The notes under the pieces were generated by a model. That model was given only the letters and a program-made list of their open reading frames with translations. It made no database searches and was not told the origin of the DNA. This document shows positions 40,626 to 52,544 of a DNA stretch of 64,000 nt, one piece after another (the stretch's first letter is position 1; each line of letters begins with the position of its first letter). The DNA lies in assembly GCF_900094595.1 (NCBI RefSeq), contig NZ_FMAD01000003.1, positions 62,001 through 126,000 of the forward strand, in the 5' to 3' direction. Source of the DNA: Cupriavidus alkaliphilus (GTDB taxonomy: Bacteria; Pseudomonadota; Gammaproteobacteria; Burkholderiales; Burkholderiaceae). The position numbers and the translations under genes were made by a program.

Positions 40626-40647
40626 GGCGGGCGGGCAGCATCAACAT

Positions 40648-42465
40648 ATGACCGACAGCAATTCGCCGAAGCGCAAGACGCTAGGCATCAAGGCCAAGGC
40701 CGCCAGCGATACCGGCACGGCCGCACGCAAGGGCGGCACCCGCCCCGTGCGCGTGTCCGACCTGAACCGCAAGCGCGTGCAGGCCGTTTCCGAGGGCATC
40801 AAGCGCGCCCAGCAGCGTGCCGGCGGCAAGACCGCCAGCGGGGCCCAGGGCGAAGCGCCGGCCCAGCCGCGCCAGCCGCGCGCGCCCCGCCCCGCCGACG
40901 GCGAGCGCCAGGCGCGTCCGCGCCGTGCGGATGCCGGCGAGGCGCGCCCGCGCCGCTTCGGCGACGACGACAACCGTCCGCGCCGCACCGGCGGCGATCG
41001 TGGCGAAGCGCGCCCGCGCCGCTTCGAAGGCAGCGAAGCGCGTCCGCCGCGCCGCTTTGGCGACGACGACAACCGTCCGCGCCGCACTGGCGACGATCGT
41101 GGCGAAGCGCGCCCGCGCCGATTCGAAGGCAACGAATCGCGTCCGCCGCGCCGCTTTGGCGATGACGACAACCGTCCGCGCCGCACCGGCGGCGATCGTG
41201 GCGAAGCGCGCCCGCGCCGCTTCGAAGGCAACGAATCGCGTCCGCCGCGACGCTTCGGCGATGACGACAACCGTCCGCGCCGCACCGGCGGCGACCGTGG
41301 CGAAGCGCGCCCGCGCCGCTTCGAAGACAGCGAGTCGCGTCCACCGCGACGCATCGGCGACGACGACAACCGGCCGCGCCGCACCGGCGACGATCGTGGC
41401 GACGCGCGACCGCGCCGCTTCGAAGGCGCCGACACCCGCCCGCGCCGCTTTGGCGACGACGAAAGCCGCCCGCGCCGCTTCGAGAATGCCGACTCGCGTC
41501 CGCGCCGCTATGGCGATGACGACCGCCGCCCGCGCCCCGCGCCGGCGGGCGAGCGCCGCCGCGAAGGCACGGCGCCGGCACGCCGCTTCAGCGACGCGGC
41601 CGACCGACTCCGCACTGCCGGCCCCGCACGCCAGCACGCACCCGCCGCGCGCCAGGAAAAGCCCGCCCCGGTCCGCGACGAGTCCACCCACGACGACGGC
41701 CTGGTACGCCTGTCCAAGCGCATGTCCGAACTCGGCCTGTGCTCGCGCCGCGAGGCCGACGAATGGATCCCACGCGGCTGGGTGCTGGTCGACGGCAAGC
41801 CCGTGACCGAACTCGGCAGCCGCATCCGCCCCGACGCCGAGATCGAGATCCTGCAGGAAGCGCGCTCCGAGCAAGGCGAGCGCGTCACGGTACTGCTGAA
41901 CAAGCCGGTAGGCTACGTTTCGGGCCAGGCCGAGGACGGCTACGAGCCCGCCGCGGCGCTGTTCGCCCCCGAGAACCAGTGGGAAGGCGACCCCACGCGC
42001 AAGCGCTTCGCGCCGTGGCAACGCAAGAACCTGGCGCCGGCCGGCCGCCTCGATATCGACTCCACCGGCCTGCTTGTGCTGACGCAGGATGGCCGCGTCG
42101 CGCGCGCGCTGATCGGCGAGGATTCGACGGTCGAGAAGGAATACCTGGTGCGCGTGGTCTGGCACTCGCCGCACGGGCCGGTGGAGCGCAACATCAGCGC
42201 GGAATTCCCGGCCGATGACCTGGAACTGCTGCGCCACGGCCTGTCGCTGGACGGCGTGCCGCTCAGGCCGGCCAAGGTCAGCTGGCAGAACGAAGAGCAG
42301 CTGCGCTTCGTGCTGCGCGAAGGCCGCAAGCGCCAGATCCGCCGCATGTGCGAGCAGGTGGGCCTGCAGGTGGTGGGCCTCAAGCGCGTGCGCATGGGGC
42401 GCGTGGTGCTGGGGGATCTGCCGCCTGGCAAGTGGCGGTTCCTGGGGCAGTTCGAGAAGTTCTGA
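40648..42465 (+). CDS. rluB: 23S rRNA pseudouridine synthase RluB with long repetitive N-terminus
   Basis: The C-terminal part (about residue 350 to 605) is an RsuA/RluB-type pseudouridine synthase. It has an S4 RNA-binding domain ([21 protein letters not shown]) and the catalytic Asp in [21 protein letters not shown]. RluB modifies a uridine in the 23S peptidyl-transferase region. The N-terminal 350 residues are low complexity: a Lys-rich start, then five near-identical 33-residue repeats with Arg pairs and an Asp triplet (residues 102-265), then degenerate copies. This tail is presumably disordered and RNA-binding. The family is normally about 250-300 aa, so the gene is twice the usual size. 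ATG 40648 is chosen over a frame start inside glnD. Confidence 0.93.
   Translation: MTDSNSPKRKTLGIKAKAASDTGTAARKGGTRPVRVSDLNRKRVQAVSEGIKRAQQRAGGKTASGAQGEAPAQPRQPRAPRPADGERQARPRRADAGEARPRRFGDDDNRPRRTGGDRGEARPRRFEGSEARPPRRFGDDDNRPRRTGDDRGEARPRRFEGNESRPPRRFGDDDNRPRRTGGDRGEARPRRFEGNESRPPRRFGDDDNRPRRTGGDRGEARPRRFEDSESRPPRRIGDDDNRPRRTGDDRGDARPRRFEGADTRPRRFGDDESRPRRFENADSRPRRYGDDDRRPRPAPAGERRREGTAPARRFSDAADRLRTAGPARQHAPAARQEKPAPVRDESTHDDGLVRLSKRMSELGLCSRREADEWIPRGWVLVDGKPVTELGSRIRPDAEIEILQEARSEQGERVTVLLNKPVGYVSGQAEDGYEPAAALFAPENQWEGDPTRKRFAPWQRKNLAPAGRLDIDSTGLLVLTQDGRVARALIGEDSTVEKEYLVRVVWHSPHGPVERNISAEFPADDLELLRHGLSLDGVPLRPAKVSWQNEEQLRFVLREGRKRQIRRMCEQVGLQVVGLKRVRMGRVVLGDLPPGKWRFLGQFEKF
40951..41442 (+). 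repeat. 99-bp in-frame tandem repeats within rluB
   Basis: Four 99-bp copies and a fifth 96-bp copy encode [24 protein letters not shown] units ending in RPP or RP. Copies differ by single substitutions (for example Gly/Asp and Asn/Ser swaps), and shorter degenerate units continue to about 41540. All lengths are multiples of three, so the reading frame is kept. Confidence 0.92.
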
Positions 42466-42470
42466 TAAAG

Positions 42471-42500
42471 AAAAAAGCGGCCGCGATGGCCGCTTTTTTT
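42471..42500. terminator. Bidirectional terminator between rluB and def
   Basis: A perfect 12-bp stem AAAAAAGCGGCC/GGCCGCTTTTTT (42471-42482 with 42488-42499; loop GCGAT) has A/T tails suited to both converging genes. Its stem is nearly identical to the one at 20450-20480. Confidence 0.92.
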
Positions 42501-42553
42501 GATGGGTTCTGGCAAATCACCACACCCTCGTTTCTCTACCGCTTCCTGCGCCG

Positions 42554-43087
42554 TCAGTCGTCGCTGTTCGCCGGCAGATCCGGAAACAACACCTCCGTAA
42601 ACCCAAACTGCCGGAAATCCTTGATCCGCATCGGATAAAGAATCCCCTGCAGGTGGTCGCACTCATGCTGCACCACGCGCGCATGGAAGCCTTCGGCCAC
42701 GCGTTCGATCCGGTTGCCCATCAGGTCGTAGCCGCTGTACTTCAGCCGCAGGTGCCGCGGCACCACGCCGCGCAGGCCCGGCACCGACAGGCAGCCTTCC
42801 CAGCCGTCTTCCATCTCATCGGACGGCATTTCCAGCAGCGGGTTGATCAGCACCGTCTTGGGCACGGTGGGCGCATCCGGGTAGCGCGGATTGCGATCGA
42901 AGCCGAAGATCACCACCTGCAGGTCCACGCCGATCTGCGGCGCGGCCAGGCCCGCGCCGTTGGCATGGTCCATGGTGTCGAACATGTCTTCGATCAGCGT
43001 GCGCAGCTCCGGCGTATTGAAGCGCTCCACCGGCCTTGCCACCTGCAGCAGGCGCGGATCGCCCATCTTGAGAATTTCGCGGATCAT
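42554..43087 (-). CDS. def: Peptide deformylase
   Basis: Def (177 aa) removes the formyl group from initiator Met. All three motifs are present: [10 protein letters not shown] (motif 1), WEGCLSVPG with the metal-binding Cys (motif 2) and [15 protein letters not shown] with HExxH (motif 3). It lies 14 bp downstream of ligA in the same direction and ends at a shared terminator with rluB. Confidence 0.97.
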   Translation of the reverse strand: MIREILKMGDPRLLQVARPVERFNTPELRTLIEDMFDTMDHANGAGLAAPQIGVDLQVVIFGFDRNPRYPDAPTVPKTVLINPLLEMPSDEMEDGWEGCLSVPGLRGVVPRHLRLKYSGYDLMGNRIERVAEGFHARVVQHECDHLQGILYPMRIKDFRQFGFTEVLFPDLPANSDD

Positions 43088-43101
43088 GGTTCTGTTCCCG
43101 G

Positions 43102-45243
<2,142 letters not shown>

Positions 45244-46584
45244 CTAGTTGCTGAACAGGCGCAGCGCCACCGGCGAACCGGCCGGCATGCCGCGCGCTTC
45301 CAGCTTCTGGTACAGCGCTTCGAGCTGGCTGAAGATGGCGACGAAGGAGGCTTCGGTCAGCGGACGCATATTGTCGTCGACCAGTTGCGCGCCCATGCGC
45401 TGCGCCAGCGTATGGCCGTATTCGCACACGGTCTTGAACGGCCTGGCGGCCTGGTCGGCCACCGGCACGTCGAGCAGCAGCGTGATCTGGCGGCCGGCCT
45501 TGACGGTGAGGTCGTCGCGCAGGAAGTTGGTGTCGCCGAACTGCAGCGTGAACAGCGGGCGCTGCACGCCCTCGGCATTGGCCTGGTAGCGGATAAAGCG
45601 GGTGCCGTCGCGCGACAGCACCAGCCCGTCCTGCGTCGCCACGTTCTGCACATAGGCGGCCGACCACGGCGCGCCGTCGGAGATCACGTTGACACCCAGC
45701 TGCACGTCGCAGGCGGCGGCAAAGGCGTCGAGCTCGCGCGCGTTGGCGACGGTCTCGCCCATGTCGGGCAGGTCGGCCGAGGCGTCGAGCGATTCGGCCA
45801 GCGACTCGACCGCGGTGATGAATTCGGAGAACTCCAGCGCGTTGAGCGGGCCGCCACGGTTGGCCAGCTGCACGCCGACCTGCAGGTCTTCGTACTGATG
45901 GCCGGCGGTGACGGGCTCCCACGCGTTGGCTTCGGCACGCAGGCCTTCGATATGGACCGGCTTGGTGCCGGCGCGGCGCAGCCGGCCGGTCAGCGGCAGG
46001 ATGCGGTCGCCCGACGCCTTGCGTTCCAGGTGCAGTGGCACGATGCAGTCGATCAGCGGATCGACCACTGCGGGCGCGGGCTGGCCGTCCGGCACGGCAG
46101 CGACCGGAGCCGGAGCCGGAGCCGGCGCAGGCACTGGCGCGGGTGCGGGTGCAGGCGCCGAAGCCGGCGCCACGGCGATAGCGGCATCCGCCTCATCCTC
46201 CGCTGCGCGCGACGCCGCGGCCCCGATCGCGACTTCCTCGGCGACGGCTTCGTCGGCATCGGCGGTGCTGGCCGCCGCGGCCGCGGCGGCAGCCGCGTGG
46301 TTGTTGTCAGTCACGGTGGCGCCGGCGCTGGCCGGTGCCTGCGAAAAGGTGGGCTCGCGCCGCGGCGGCTGCTCGGCGGCGGTTTCGTGCACGCGTGCGG
46401 CGGTTTCCGGCGCGGTGCTCTGGCCGACCACCGGCTCGCGCATCGGCGGCAGGTCGTCTTCGGGCCGCAGCTCGCGCGGGCGGCGCGCCTTGCGGATCTG
46501 CCACTGGTTATAGCCGAACACCAGCACCACAAAAACCAGGCCGGCGACGATCAGCGCGGTCTGCAGGTCCATGTTGAGCTTCAT
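45244..46584 (-). CDS. zipA: ZipA-like cell division protein
   Basis: This 446-aa protein has the ZipA layout: an N-terminal membrane helix (LQTALIVAGLVFVVLVFGYNQ), a charged then Ala/Pro-rich linker (about residues 40-190, including a run of alternating Ala-Pro), and a C-terminal FtsZ-binding domain (about 270-446) including LFTLQFGDTNFLRD and FKTVCEYGHTLAQRMGAQ. ZipA anchors the FtsZ ring to the inner membrane. The ATG overlaps the smc stop (ATGA, 46584-46581); a second ATG four codons on is possible. Sequence outside the C-terminal domain is poorly conserved in the family. Confidence 0.88.
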   Translation of the reverse strand: MKLNMDLQTALIVAGLVFVVLVFGYNQWQIRKARRPRELRPEDDLPPMREPVVGQSTAPETAARVHETAAEQPPRREPTFSQAPASAGATVTDNNHAAAAAAAAASTADADEAVAEEVAIGAAASRAAEDEADAAIAVAPASAPAPAPAPVPAPAPAPAPVAAVPDGQPAPAVVDPLIDCIVPLHLERKASGDRILPLTGRLRRAGTKPVHIEGLRAEANAWEPVTAGHQYEDLQVGVQLANRGGPLNALEFSEFITAVESLAESLDASADLPDMGETVANARELDAFAAACDVQLGVNVISDGAPWSAAYVQNVATQDGLVLSRDGTRFIRYQANAEGVQRPLFTLQFGDTNFLRDDLTVKAGRQITLLLDVPVADQAARPFKTVCEYGHTLAQRMGAQLVDDNMRPLTEASFVAIFSQLEALYQKLEARGMPAGSPVALRLFSN

Positions 46585-49500
46585 GCCGCCTCCGCCATCG
46601 ACACTGCCGCGTCCATATCTACTGCCACGATCCGCGAAACGCCCTGCTCCTGCATGGTTACGCCAATGAGTTGATGAGCCATTTCCATGGCGATCTTGTT
46701 ATGTGAGATGAAAACGAATTGGGTCTTGTCCGACATGCGCGCCACCATATTGGCGTAGCGCTCGGTATTGGCGTCGTCCAGCGGCGCGTCGACCTCGTCC
46801 AGCAGGCAGAACGGCGCCGGATTCAGCTGGAACATCGCAAACACCAGCGCGATCGCGGTCAGCGCCTTCTCGCCGCCCGACAGCAGGTGGATGGTCGAGT
46901 TCTTCTTGCCCGGCGGCTGCGCCATCACCTGCACGCCGGCGTCGAGGATTTCCTCGCCGGTCATGATCAGGCGCGCCTGGCCGCCGCCGAACAGCGACGG
47001 GAACAGCTCGCCGAAATGGTGGTTGACCTGGTCGAAGGTGCCCTGCAGCAGCGCGCGGGTTTCCTGGTCGATCTTGGCGATCGCGTCCTCCAGCGTGCCA
47101 ATGGCGTCGTTCAGGTCGGCCGACTGCGCGTCGAGGAAGGTCTTGCGTTCGCGCGCCGCGGCCAGTTCGTCGAGCGCGGCCATGTTGACCGGGCCGAGCG
47201 CGTTGATGGCATTGTTGATGCGCGTGACTTCGCCCTGCAGGTACGACGGCTTCAGGTCGCCGGTCAGCTTGTCGGCCAGCGCGGCCTCGTCCACCGCGGC
47301 GGCGCTCAGCTGCTCGCTGAACTGCTCCTGGTTCAGGCGCGCGGCCTGCTCCTTGAGCTGCAGCTCGGTGATGCGGTCGCGCAGCGGCTGCAGGCTGCGC
47401 TCGGCGGCCAGGCGCTGCTCGTCGTGCTGGCGCAGCTGCGCCGACAGCGCATCGAGCTCGGTGCGCGCGACGGTCAGCTTCTCTTCCTTCTCGGCACGGC
47501 GCTCCAGTGCTTCCTGCAGGCCGGTATGCGCGGTCTGCTCGTTGATGGTCTCGAGTTCGGCGCGGGCGTTCTCGAGCGATTCGGCGATGCGCTCGGCCTG
47601 GTCCGCCGCCACCTGGATATTGCGGCGCAGCTCGTCGATGCGGCTGGCCAGGTTGCGCTCGGCAAACAATGCTTCCTGCGCGGCGCGCTCGAGGTCGCGC
47701 AGCTGGTGGCGCGCGCCGGAGAGCTTGCTGTCCAGCGCCTCGAAGGCCATCTGCTGGTCTTCGTGGGTGGCCTGCATCTCGGCCAGCGCGGCGTCGTGCT
47801 GCTCGAAACTGGCTTCGGATTCGGCGCGGATGGCGCGCTGCTCTTCGATCTGCGCGTGGATCTCTTCCAGTTCCTCGCGGATCTGGCCGCTGCGGGCGGC
47901 ATAGCGCTCCATCGCCTGCGACAGCTTGAGCACGTCCATCTGCAGCGCATGCACGCGGCGGGTGGCCTGCTCGGCGCGGGCGCGGGCGTCGCCCAGCGCC
48001 TGGCTGGCCTGGGTATAGGCCGCTTCGGCGCGCACTGCCTCGGTCTTGGCCTCGTCGGACAGCAGCAACTGCGCGCGCGCCTGCTTCTGCAGGTTTTCGA
48101 TTTCCTGCTCGCGCGCGAGCATGCCGGCCTGCTCGGAATCGGCGGCGTAGATCTGGATCGCGTTGCGGCCCACTAGGTGGCCCTCGGCGACCACGAACGA
48201 GGCGCCGTCGGGCAGCGTGTTGCGCGCGGCCAGCGCCTGCGTCATGTCGGTGGCGACATAGACGTCGGCGAGCCAGTCCTGCATCACCGCGCGGATGCCG
48301 GGCTCGGTGATCTGCACCAGCGCCATCAGCGGGCGCAGGCCGGCCGGCGTTTCGAGCGGACGGGCCGCGGCCGGCGGCGAGTAGAACGCCAGCTTGGCCG
48401 GCGGCGCGTCGGACAGGAAGGCCTTGACCCAGTCCAGGTTCGACACTTCCAGCGCGGCGAGCTTCTCGCGCAGCACGGATTCGAGCGCGTTTTCCCAGCC
48501 CGGCTCGATATGGACCTTCTTCCACAGCCGCGGCAGCTCGGCCAGCTCATGCCTGGCGAGCCAGGGCTGCACCTTGCCGTCGGTCTGCACGTTTTCCTGC
48601 AGCTGGCGCAGCGCCGACAGGCGCGCCTCGAGCGTGGCGATGGCGGCGGCTTCGCTGTGCACGCGCGCCTGCGCGGCGCGGCGCGCCTCGTCCAGGCGCG
48701 GCACGTTTTCTTCGGCGTCGGCGAGCACGGCCTGGGCTTCCTCGACCAGCGCCTCCTGCTCGGCCAGCTCGGCGCGGGCCTGCTCCAGGCGGGTCTCGTC
48801 GGGGCGGTCCAGGCCCTTGTCTTCGGCCGACAGACGCTCGCGGCGCTGTTCCAGCTGCTGCAGCATCTGGTCGGCGCTGCGCTGCTGCGCGGCTTCCAGC
48901 TTCAGCGCCTGCTCGGCCTGCATGATGCCGGCGCGCTGCTCGTTGAGCAGCTGCTGGGCATCGCGCCATTGCGCCTCCAGCGTCGGCAGCTCGTCGTTCT
49001 GCTGCGCCACGGCCTCCTGGGCCTCGACCGTGCGGCCCTCCGCCACGGCGAGGTTTTCCTCGGCCTGCGCCAGTTCGTCGGTGGCCTGTTCGGCCTTGCC
49101 CTGCCACTGCTCGCGCTGCGCGGTCAGCGCCGCGATCTGGGCCTGCACGCGGTTGCGCGATTCCACCACGTAGCGGATCTCGGCCTCGAGCTTGCTGACC
49201 TCGGCATTGGCCTCGTACAGCGCGCCCTGCGCGGCGTGCATGCCGTCGGACGCGGCATAGTGCGCGGCGCGCATGGTTTCCAGCTCGGCCTCGACATGGC
49301 GCAGCTGCGCGGTCTGCGCTTCCAGGTCGATCTGGGCCTGTTCGATGGCGCGCTGGTGGCGTTCCTGCTCCTGCTGGGCCTCGCGCTTGCGCAGCAGCCA
49401 CAGCAGGTGCTGCTTCTCTTCGCCGTCGGCCTGCAGCGTCTTGAAGCGCTGCGCCACTTCGGCCTGGCCCTCGAGCTTCTCGAGGTTGCTGCCGAGTTCG

Positions 49501-50096
49501 CGCAGGATGTCTTCGACCCGGGTCAGGTTTTCGCGGGTGTCGGACAGCCGGTTCTCGGTCTCGCGGCGGCGCTCCTTGTACTTGGACACGCCCGCCGCCT
49601 CTTCCAGGAAGATGCGCATGTCATCGGGCTTGGCCTCGATGATGCGCGAGATCATGCCCTGGCCGATGATGGCGTAGGCGCGCGGGCCCAGGCCCGTGCC
49701 CAGGAAGATGTCCTGGATGTCGCGCCGGCGCACCGGCTGGTTGTTGATGTAGTAGGACGAGGTGCCATCGCGGGTCAGCACGCGCTTGACCGCGACTTCG
49801 GCGTACTGGCTCCACTGGCCCGCGGCGCGGCCTTCGGCATTGTCGAACACCAGCTCGACGCTGGCGCGGCCGGCCTGCTTGCGCGCGGTCGAGCCGTTGA
49901 AGATGACGTCCTGCATGGATTCGCCACGCAGCTCGGACGCGCGTGACTCACCCAGCACCCAGCGTACCGCATCGATGATGTTGGATTTGCCGCAGCCGTT
50001 GGGACCGACGATGCCGACCAGTTGGCCCGGCACCTGGAAATTGGTGGGATCGACGAATGACTTGAAGCCCGCCAGCTTGATCGAGGATAGTCGCAC
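46581..50096 (-). CDS. smc: Chromosome segregation protein SMC
   Basis: Smc (1171 aa) is the condensin ATPase that organises the chromosome with ScpA and ScpB. It starts VRLSSIKLAGFKSFVDPT, has Walker A VGPNGCGKSN, two long coiled coils (about 165-490 and 650-1010), a hinge near residues 500-650, the signature LLSGGEKALTAIAL and Walker B FCLLDEVDAPLDD. I start at the GTG 50096 because the family begins at this residue. A GTG at 50120 in the same frame would add eight residues. It is followed by overlapping zipA and then ligA. No relation to the Wadjet JetC beyond the common ATPase fold. Confidence 0.97.
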   Translation of the reverse strand: MRLSSIKLAGFKSFVDPTNFQVPGQLVGIVGPNGCGKSNIIDAVRWVLGESRASELRGESMQDVIFNGSTARKQAGRASVELVFDNAEGRAAGQWSQYAEVAVKRVLTRDGTSSYYINNQPVRRRDIQDIFLGTGLGPRAYAIIGQGMISRIIEAKPDDMRIFLEEAAGVSKYKERRRETENRLSDTRENLTRVEDILRELGSNLEKLEGQAEVAQRFKTLQADGEEKQHLLWLLRKREAQQEQERHQRAIEQAQIDLEAQTAQLRHVEAELETMRAAHYAASDGMHAAQGALYEANAEVSKLEAEIRYVVESRNRVQAQIAALTAQREQWQGKAEQATDELAQAEENLAVAEGRTVEAQEAVAQQNDELPTLEAQWRDAQQLLNEQRAGIMQAEQALKLEAAQQRSADQMLQQLEQRRERLSAEDKGLDRPDETRLEQARAELAEQEALVEEAQAVLADAEENVPRLDEARRAAQARVHSEAAAIATLEARLSALRQLQENVQTDGKVQPWLARHELAELPRLWKKVHIEPGWENALESVLREKLAALEVSNLDWVKAFLSDAPPAKLAFYSPPAAARPLETPAGLRPLMALVQITEPGIRAVMQDWLADVYVATDMTQALAARNTLPDGASFVVAEGHLVGRNAIQIYAADSEQAGMLAREQEIENLQKQARAQLLLSDEAKTEAVRAEAAYTQASQALGDARARAEQATRRVHALQMDVLKLSQAMERYAARSGQIREELEEIHAQIEEQRAIRAESEASFEQHDAALAEMQATHEDQQMAFEALDSKLSGARHQLRDLERAAQEALFAERNLASRIDELRRNIQVAADQAERIAESLENARAELETINEQTAHTGLQEALERRAEKEEKLTVARTELDALSAQLRQHDEQRLAAERSLQPLRDRITELQLKEQAARLNQEQFSEQLSAAAVDEAALADKLTGDLKPSYLQGEVTRINNAINALGPVNMAALDELAAARERKTFLDAQSADLNDAIGTLEDAIAKIDQETRALLQGTFDQVNHHFGELFPSLFGGGQARLIMTGEEILDAGVQVMAQPPGKKNSTIHLLSGGEKALTAIALVFAMFQLNPAPFCLLDEVDAPLDDANTERYANMVARMSDKTQFVFISHNKIAMEMAHQLIGVTMQEQGVSRIVAVDMDAAVSMAEAA

Positions 50097-50529
50097 GGTT
50101 TCTCGTGTGGTATCGGCCACTCCACAGGAAAGCGGGAGTCGGGCCTGGTATCGGGGCTATTGCACTGTTCAGGAAAGCCGGGCCGCGCGGGAGCCGGCGC
50201 GGCGTGACGCCAGCACCTCAAAATACCCCTCGGGCCCGAGAATTGGGGCTAATCATACCATCGCAGATGCCTTCGCCGGCCCGTTTGGGGCCGCTCCGCG
50301 GGTGGCGCCGGATGGCGGAATCTCTTTGCGTTTCTGACCCTTACAAGGGATTTCGCAAGCACTTTGGCAAACCAGGCGGGGGCCGCCGGCCGTGCTTGCC
50401 GGAGTTTCGACCTGAAACTAATTAGGGTAAATGCTAGTCTCTGCTCTGTCGGCGTGATGCCGGATGCGCTCCGGCCCCCACGCACCATGAACGCCCCCGC
50501 AGCCTTTGGGCCAACCAGGAGGACAGAGC
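50097..50529. other. Intergenic region between smc and the diiron protein gene
   Basis: This roughly 430-bp divergent region should contain both promoters. On the minus strand TATGAT near 50255 could be the smc -10. On the plus strand, an AT-rich patch with CTAATTAGGG near 50418-50427 precedes the diiron gene. A short hairpin GCCGGA/TCCGGC occurs near 50460-50476. Frames inside it show no recognisable protein. Confidence 0.4.
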
Positions 50530-51357
50530 ATGAGTGAAGCGTCAGCGGCCGCCCGGCCGTGGTCTGTCAGCGACATCCAATATGAGGCGATCGACGTCGC
50601 GCGCGTGCGCGGCGACCGTGACCTGTTCTACCTGCTGGTGTCGGCATCGTTTATCGAAAGTGGCTCCGACACCTATGCGGGCAACCTTGCCACCTATTAC
50701 GCGCGCGTGCCGGACGCCGCCGGCTGGCTGTCCGAGCACTGGGAAGCCGAGGAGCTGCAGCATGGCCTGGCGCTGCGGCGCTATGTCGAGCATGTCTGGC
50801 CGGAATTCGACTGGGCGCGCGGCTATGCGCGCTTTTTCGACGAGTACAGCCAGACCTGCTCGATCGACCAGTTCGAGCCGACCGAGGCGCTGGAGATGGC
50901 GGCCCGCTGCGTGGTGGAAACCGGCACGGCGGCCTACTACCGGGCGCTCGAGCAGGCCAGCGACGAACCGGTGCTGCGCGACCTGACGCGGCGCATCTCC
51001 AACGACGAGGTGCGGCACTACAAGCGCTTTTTCCACTTTTTCAACCGCTTCGCCGAGGCCGAGCGCCCGGGCCGGTTGCGTGTGCTGCGCGCGCTGGCGC
51101 GCCGGCTGCTGGAAATCAAGAACGAGGACGCGGCGATCGCGCTGCGCAACGTGCTGCGCATGGAACGCGGGGTCGAGTCGGTGCCCGAGGAGGAGGTGCG
51201 CGCGCTCAATACGCGCGTGTCAGGCGTGATCCGCCGCAACATCCCGATCGAGATGACGGTCAAGATGCTGCTGCGGCCGCTGCACCTGCATCGCGGCGTG
51301 GAACGCGCGGTGCGCGCCCCGCTGGTGGCGATGGTGTCGCGGGTGATCCTGCACTGA
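50530..51357 (+). CDS. Ferritin-like diiron protein
   Basis: This 275-aa helical protein has a complete six-ligand diiron set: Glu43 (FIESGSD), Glu75 and His78 (EELQH), Glu130 (VVETGT), Glu160 and His163 (NDEVRH). The E...ExxH...E...ExxH spacing (32 and 30 residues between the first Glu and the ExxH Glu in each half) matches soluble diiron proteins such as rubrerythrin-like and desaturase-like enzymes. The C-terminal 75 residues are basic and hydrophobic and could touch the membrane. A GGAGGACAG Shine-Dalgarno fixes the ATG. The gene stands alone between smc and a transporter; the substrate is unknown. Confidence 0.8.
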   Translation: MSEASAAARPWSVSDIQYEAIDVARVRGDRDLFYLLVSASFIESGSDTYAGNLATYYARVPDAAGWLSEHWEAEELQHGLALRRYVEHVWPEFDWARGYARFFDEYSQTCSIDQFEPTEALEMAARCVVETGTAAYYRALEQASDEPVLRDLTRRISNDEVRHYKRFFHFFNRFAEAERPGRLRVLRALARRLLEIKNEDAAIALRNVLRMERGVESVPEEEVRALNTRVSGVIRRNIPIEMTVKMLLRPLHLHRGVERAVRAPLVAMVSRVILH

Positions 51358-51375
51358 GCCGCGCCGGGACCAGTG

Positions 51376-52338
51376 TCAGGCGGCGGCCTCGGCGCCCGCG
51401 GCCGGCGCGGGCACGGCGCGGCTGCGGTGCACCAGCCCTGACAATGCGCCGGCCGCGATGATGCACAGGCCGCCCGCGGCCTCCTTCCAGCTCAGCACCT
51501 CGGTTGCCAGCCACCACGACGACACCGCGGCGATGACGATCTCGAACAGCATCAGCAGCGATACGCGGTTGGCCGGCAGCCGCTGCAACCCGTACTGCAC
51601 CACCGAGTTGCTGACCACCAGCACCGCCGCCAGACCCAGAACCAGCATCGCCGCGCTGACCTGCGCGCCCGGCATGATGGCCACCGCCGGGCCGTCGAGC
51701 AGCAGCGCGGCCGGCACGCCGACCACGGTGCAGCCGAGGTAGACCACCACCGTTCGCACGCGTGCATCGGTGTCGGGAAAGCGCTGCCCGGCGCGGCGCG
51801 ACAGCACGTTGTTGACGGCGAAGCCCATGCCGCCGATCAGCCCCGACCATTCCGCGGCGGAGCCCGGCAGCGGCACGCCGACCTCCGGCGTCCACAGCAT
51901 CAGCCCGGCGCCGAACAGCGCCAGCCCCACCAGCGCCAGCCCGGCCGCCGACAGCCGCTCGCCCAGGAACAGCCGCGCGAACAGCGCGGTCCACACCGGC
52001 GTCAGGTAGAACAGCAGCAGCACCCGCATCACATGCCCGTTGACGCTGCCCCAGACGAAGCCGGCGTTGGTCACGCCCGCCGCCAGGCCGATCGCGACGA
52101 ACAACCAGTGCGGGCGCAGCCCGCCCAGGTGGCGGCGGAAGGCCAGCAGCGACAGCACCGCCGCCACCGCGCTGACCAGCGCCGCGGCATGCATGCCGCC
52201 CAGCCCCCAGCCGGCCAGCAGCCGGTACGGGAACCAGGCGATGCCCCACACCGAGGCGCCGATCAGGATGGAAAGCGATGCCTTGACCGCATGGCGGTCA
52301 GCCGGCGCCAGCGGCGCCGAAAGTGTCTTTGTGCTCAT
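51376..52338 (-). CDS. DMT-superfamily (EamA) transporter
   Basis: This 320-aa protein has ten membrane helices in two EamA repeats (first ILIGASVWGIAWFPYRLL, second starting near GLIGGMGFAVNNVLSRRAG) and a short Ala/Pro-rich tail. DMT carriers export metabolites; the substrate is unknown. ATG 52338 places the first helix after a short cytoplasmic segment. It converges with the diiron protein gene, 18 bp apart, and is divergent from dapC. It is not closely similar to the other DMT protein at 12030-12989. Confidence 0.85.
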   Translation of the reverse strand: MSTKTLSAPLAPADRHAVKASLSILIGASVWGIAWFPYRLLAGWGLGGMHAAALVSAVAAVLSLLAFRRHLGGLRPHWLFVAIGLAAGVTNAGFVWGSVNGHVMRVLLLFYLTPVWTALFARLFLGERLSAAGLALVGLALFGAGLMLWTPEVGVPLPGSAAEWSGLIGGMGFAVNNVLSRRAGQRFPDTDARVRTVVVYLGCTVVGVPAALLLDGPAVAIMPGAQVSAAMLVLGLAAVLVVSNSVVQYGLQRLPANRVSLLMLFEIVIAAVSSWWLATEVLSWKEAAGGLCIIAAGALSGLVHRSRAVPAPAAGAEAAA

Positions 52339-52508
52339 AAAGGGAATCGGTGCGAGGCGAGCCGGCCGCCCGCCATGCGCGCAAGGCAGCGTCCGGACGG
52401 CGCCGGCGGCATCACCGTGGCGTGATGCCCGCCATCCGCGGCGGCCCAACCCTTGCCAAAGACCGCCTGGCGGGCCGGGCCGGCGCACGGAAACCCGCGC
52501 CGTTCCTC

Positions 52509-52514
52509 TATAAT
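52509..52514 (+). promoter_or_regulatory. -10 element upstream of dapC
   Basis: A perfect TATAAT lies 31 bp before the dapC GTG. No good -35 is visible 16-18 bp upstream, so the promoter call is partial. Confidence 0.45.
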
Positions 52515-52544
52515 GCGTCGTTTTAACCGGCCCCGACTGACACT

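Noticed and set aside
40951..41442. Repeat array considered as a CRISPR
   Set aside because: The units are 99 bp, directly adjacent without unique spacers, and encode protein in frame with rluB.
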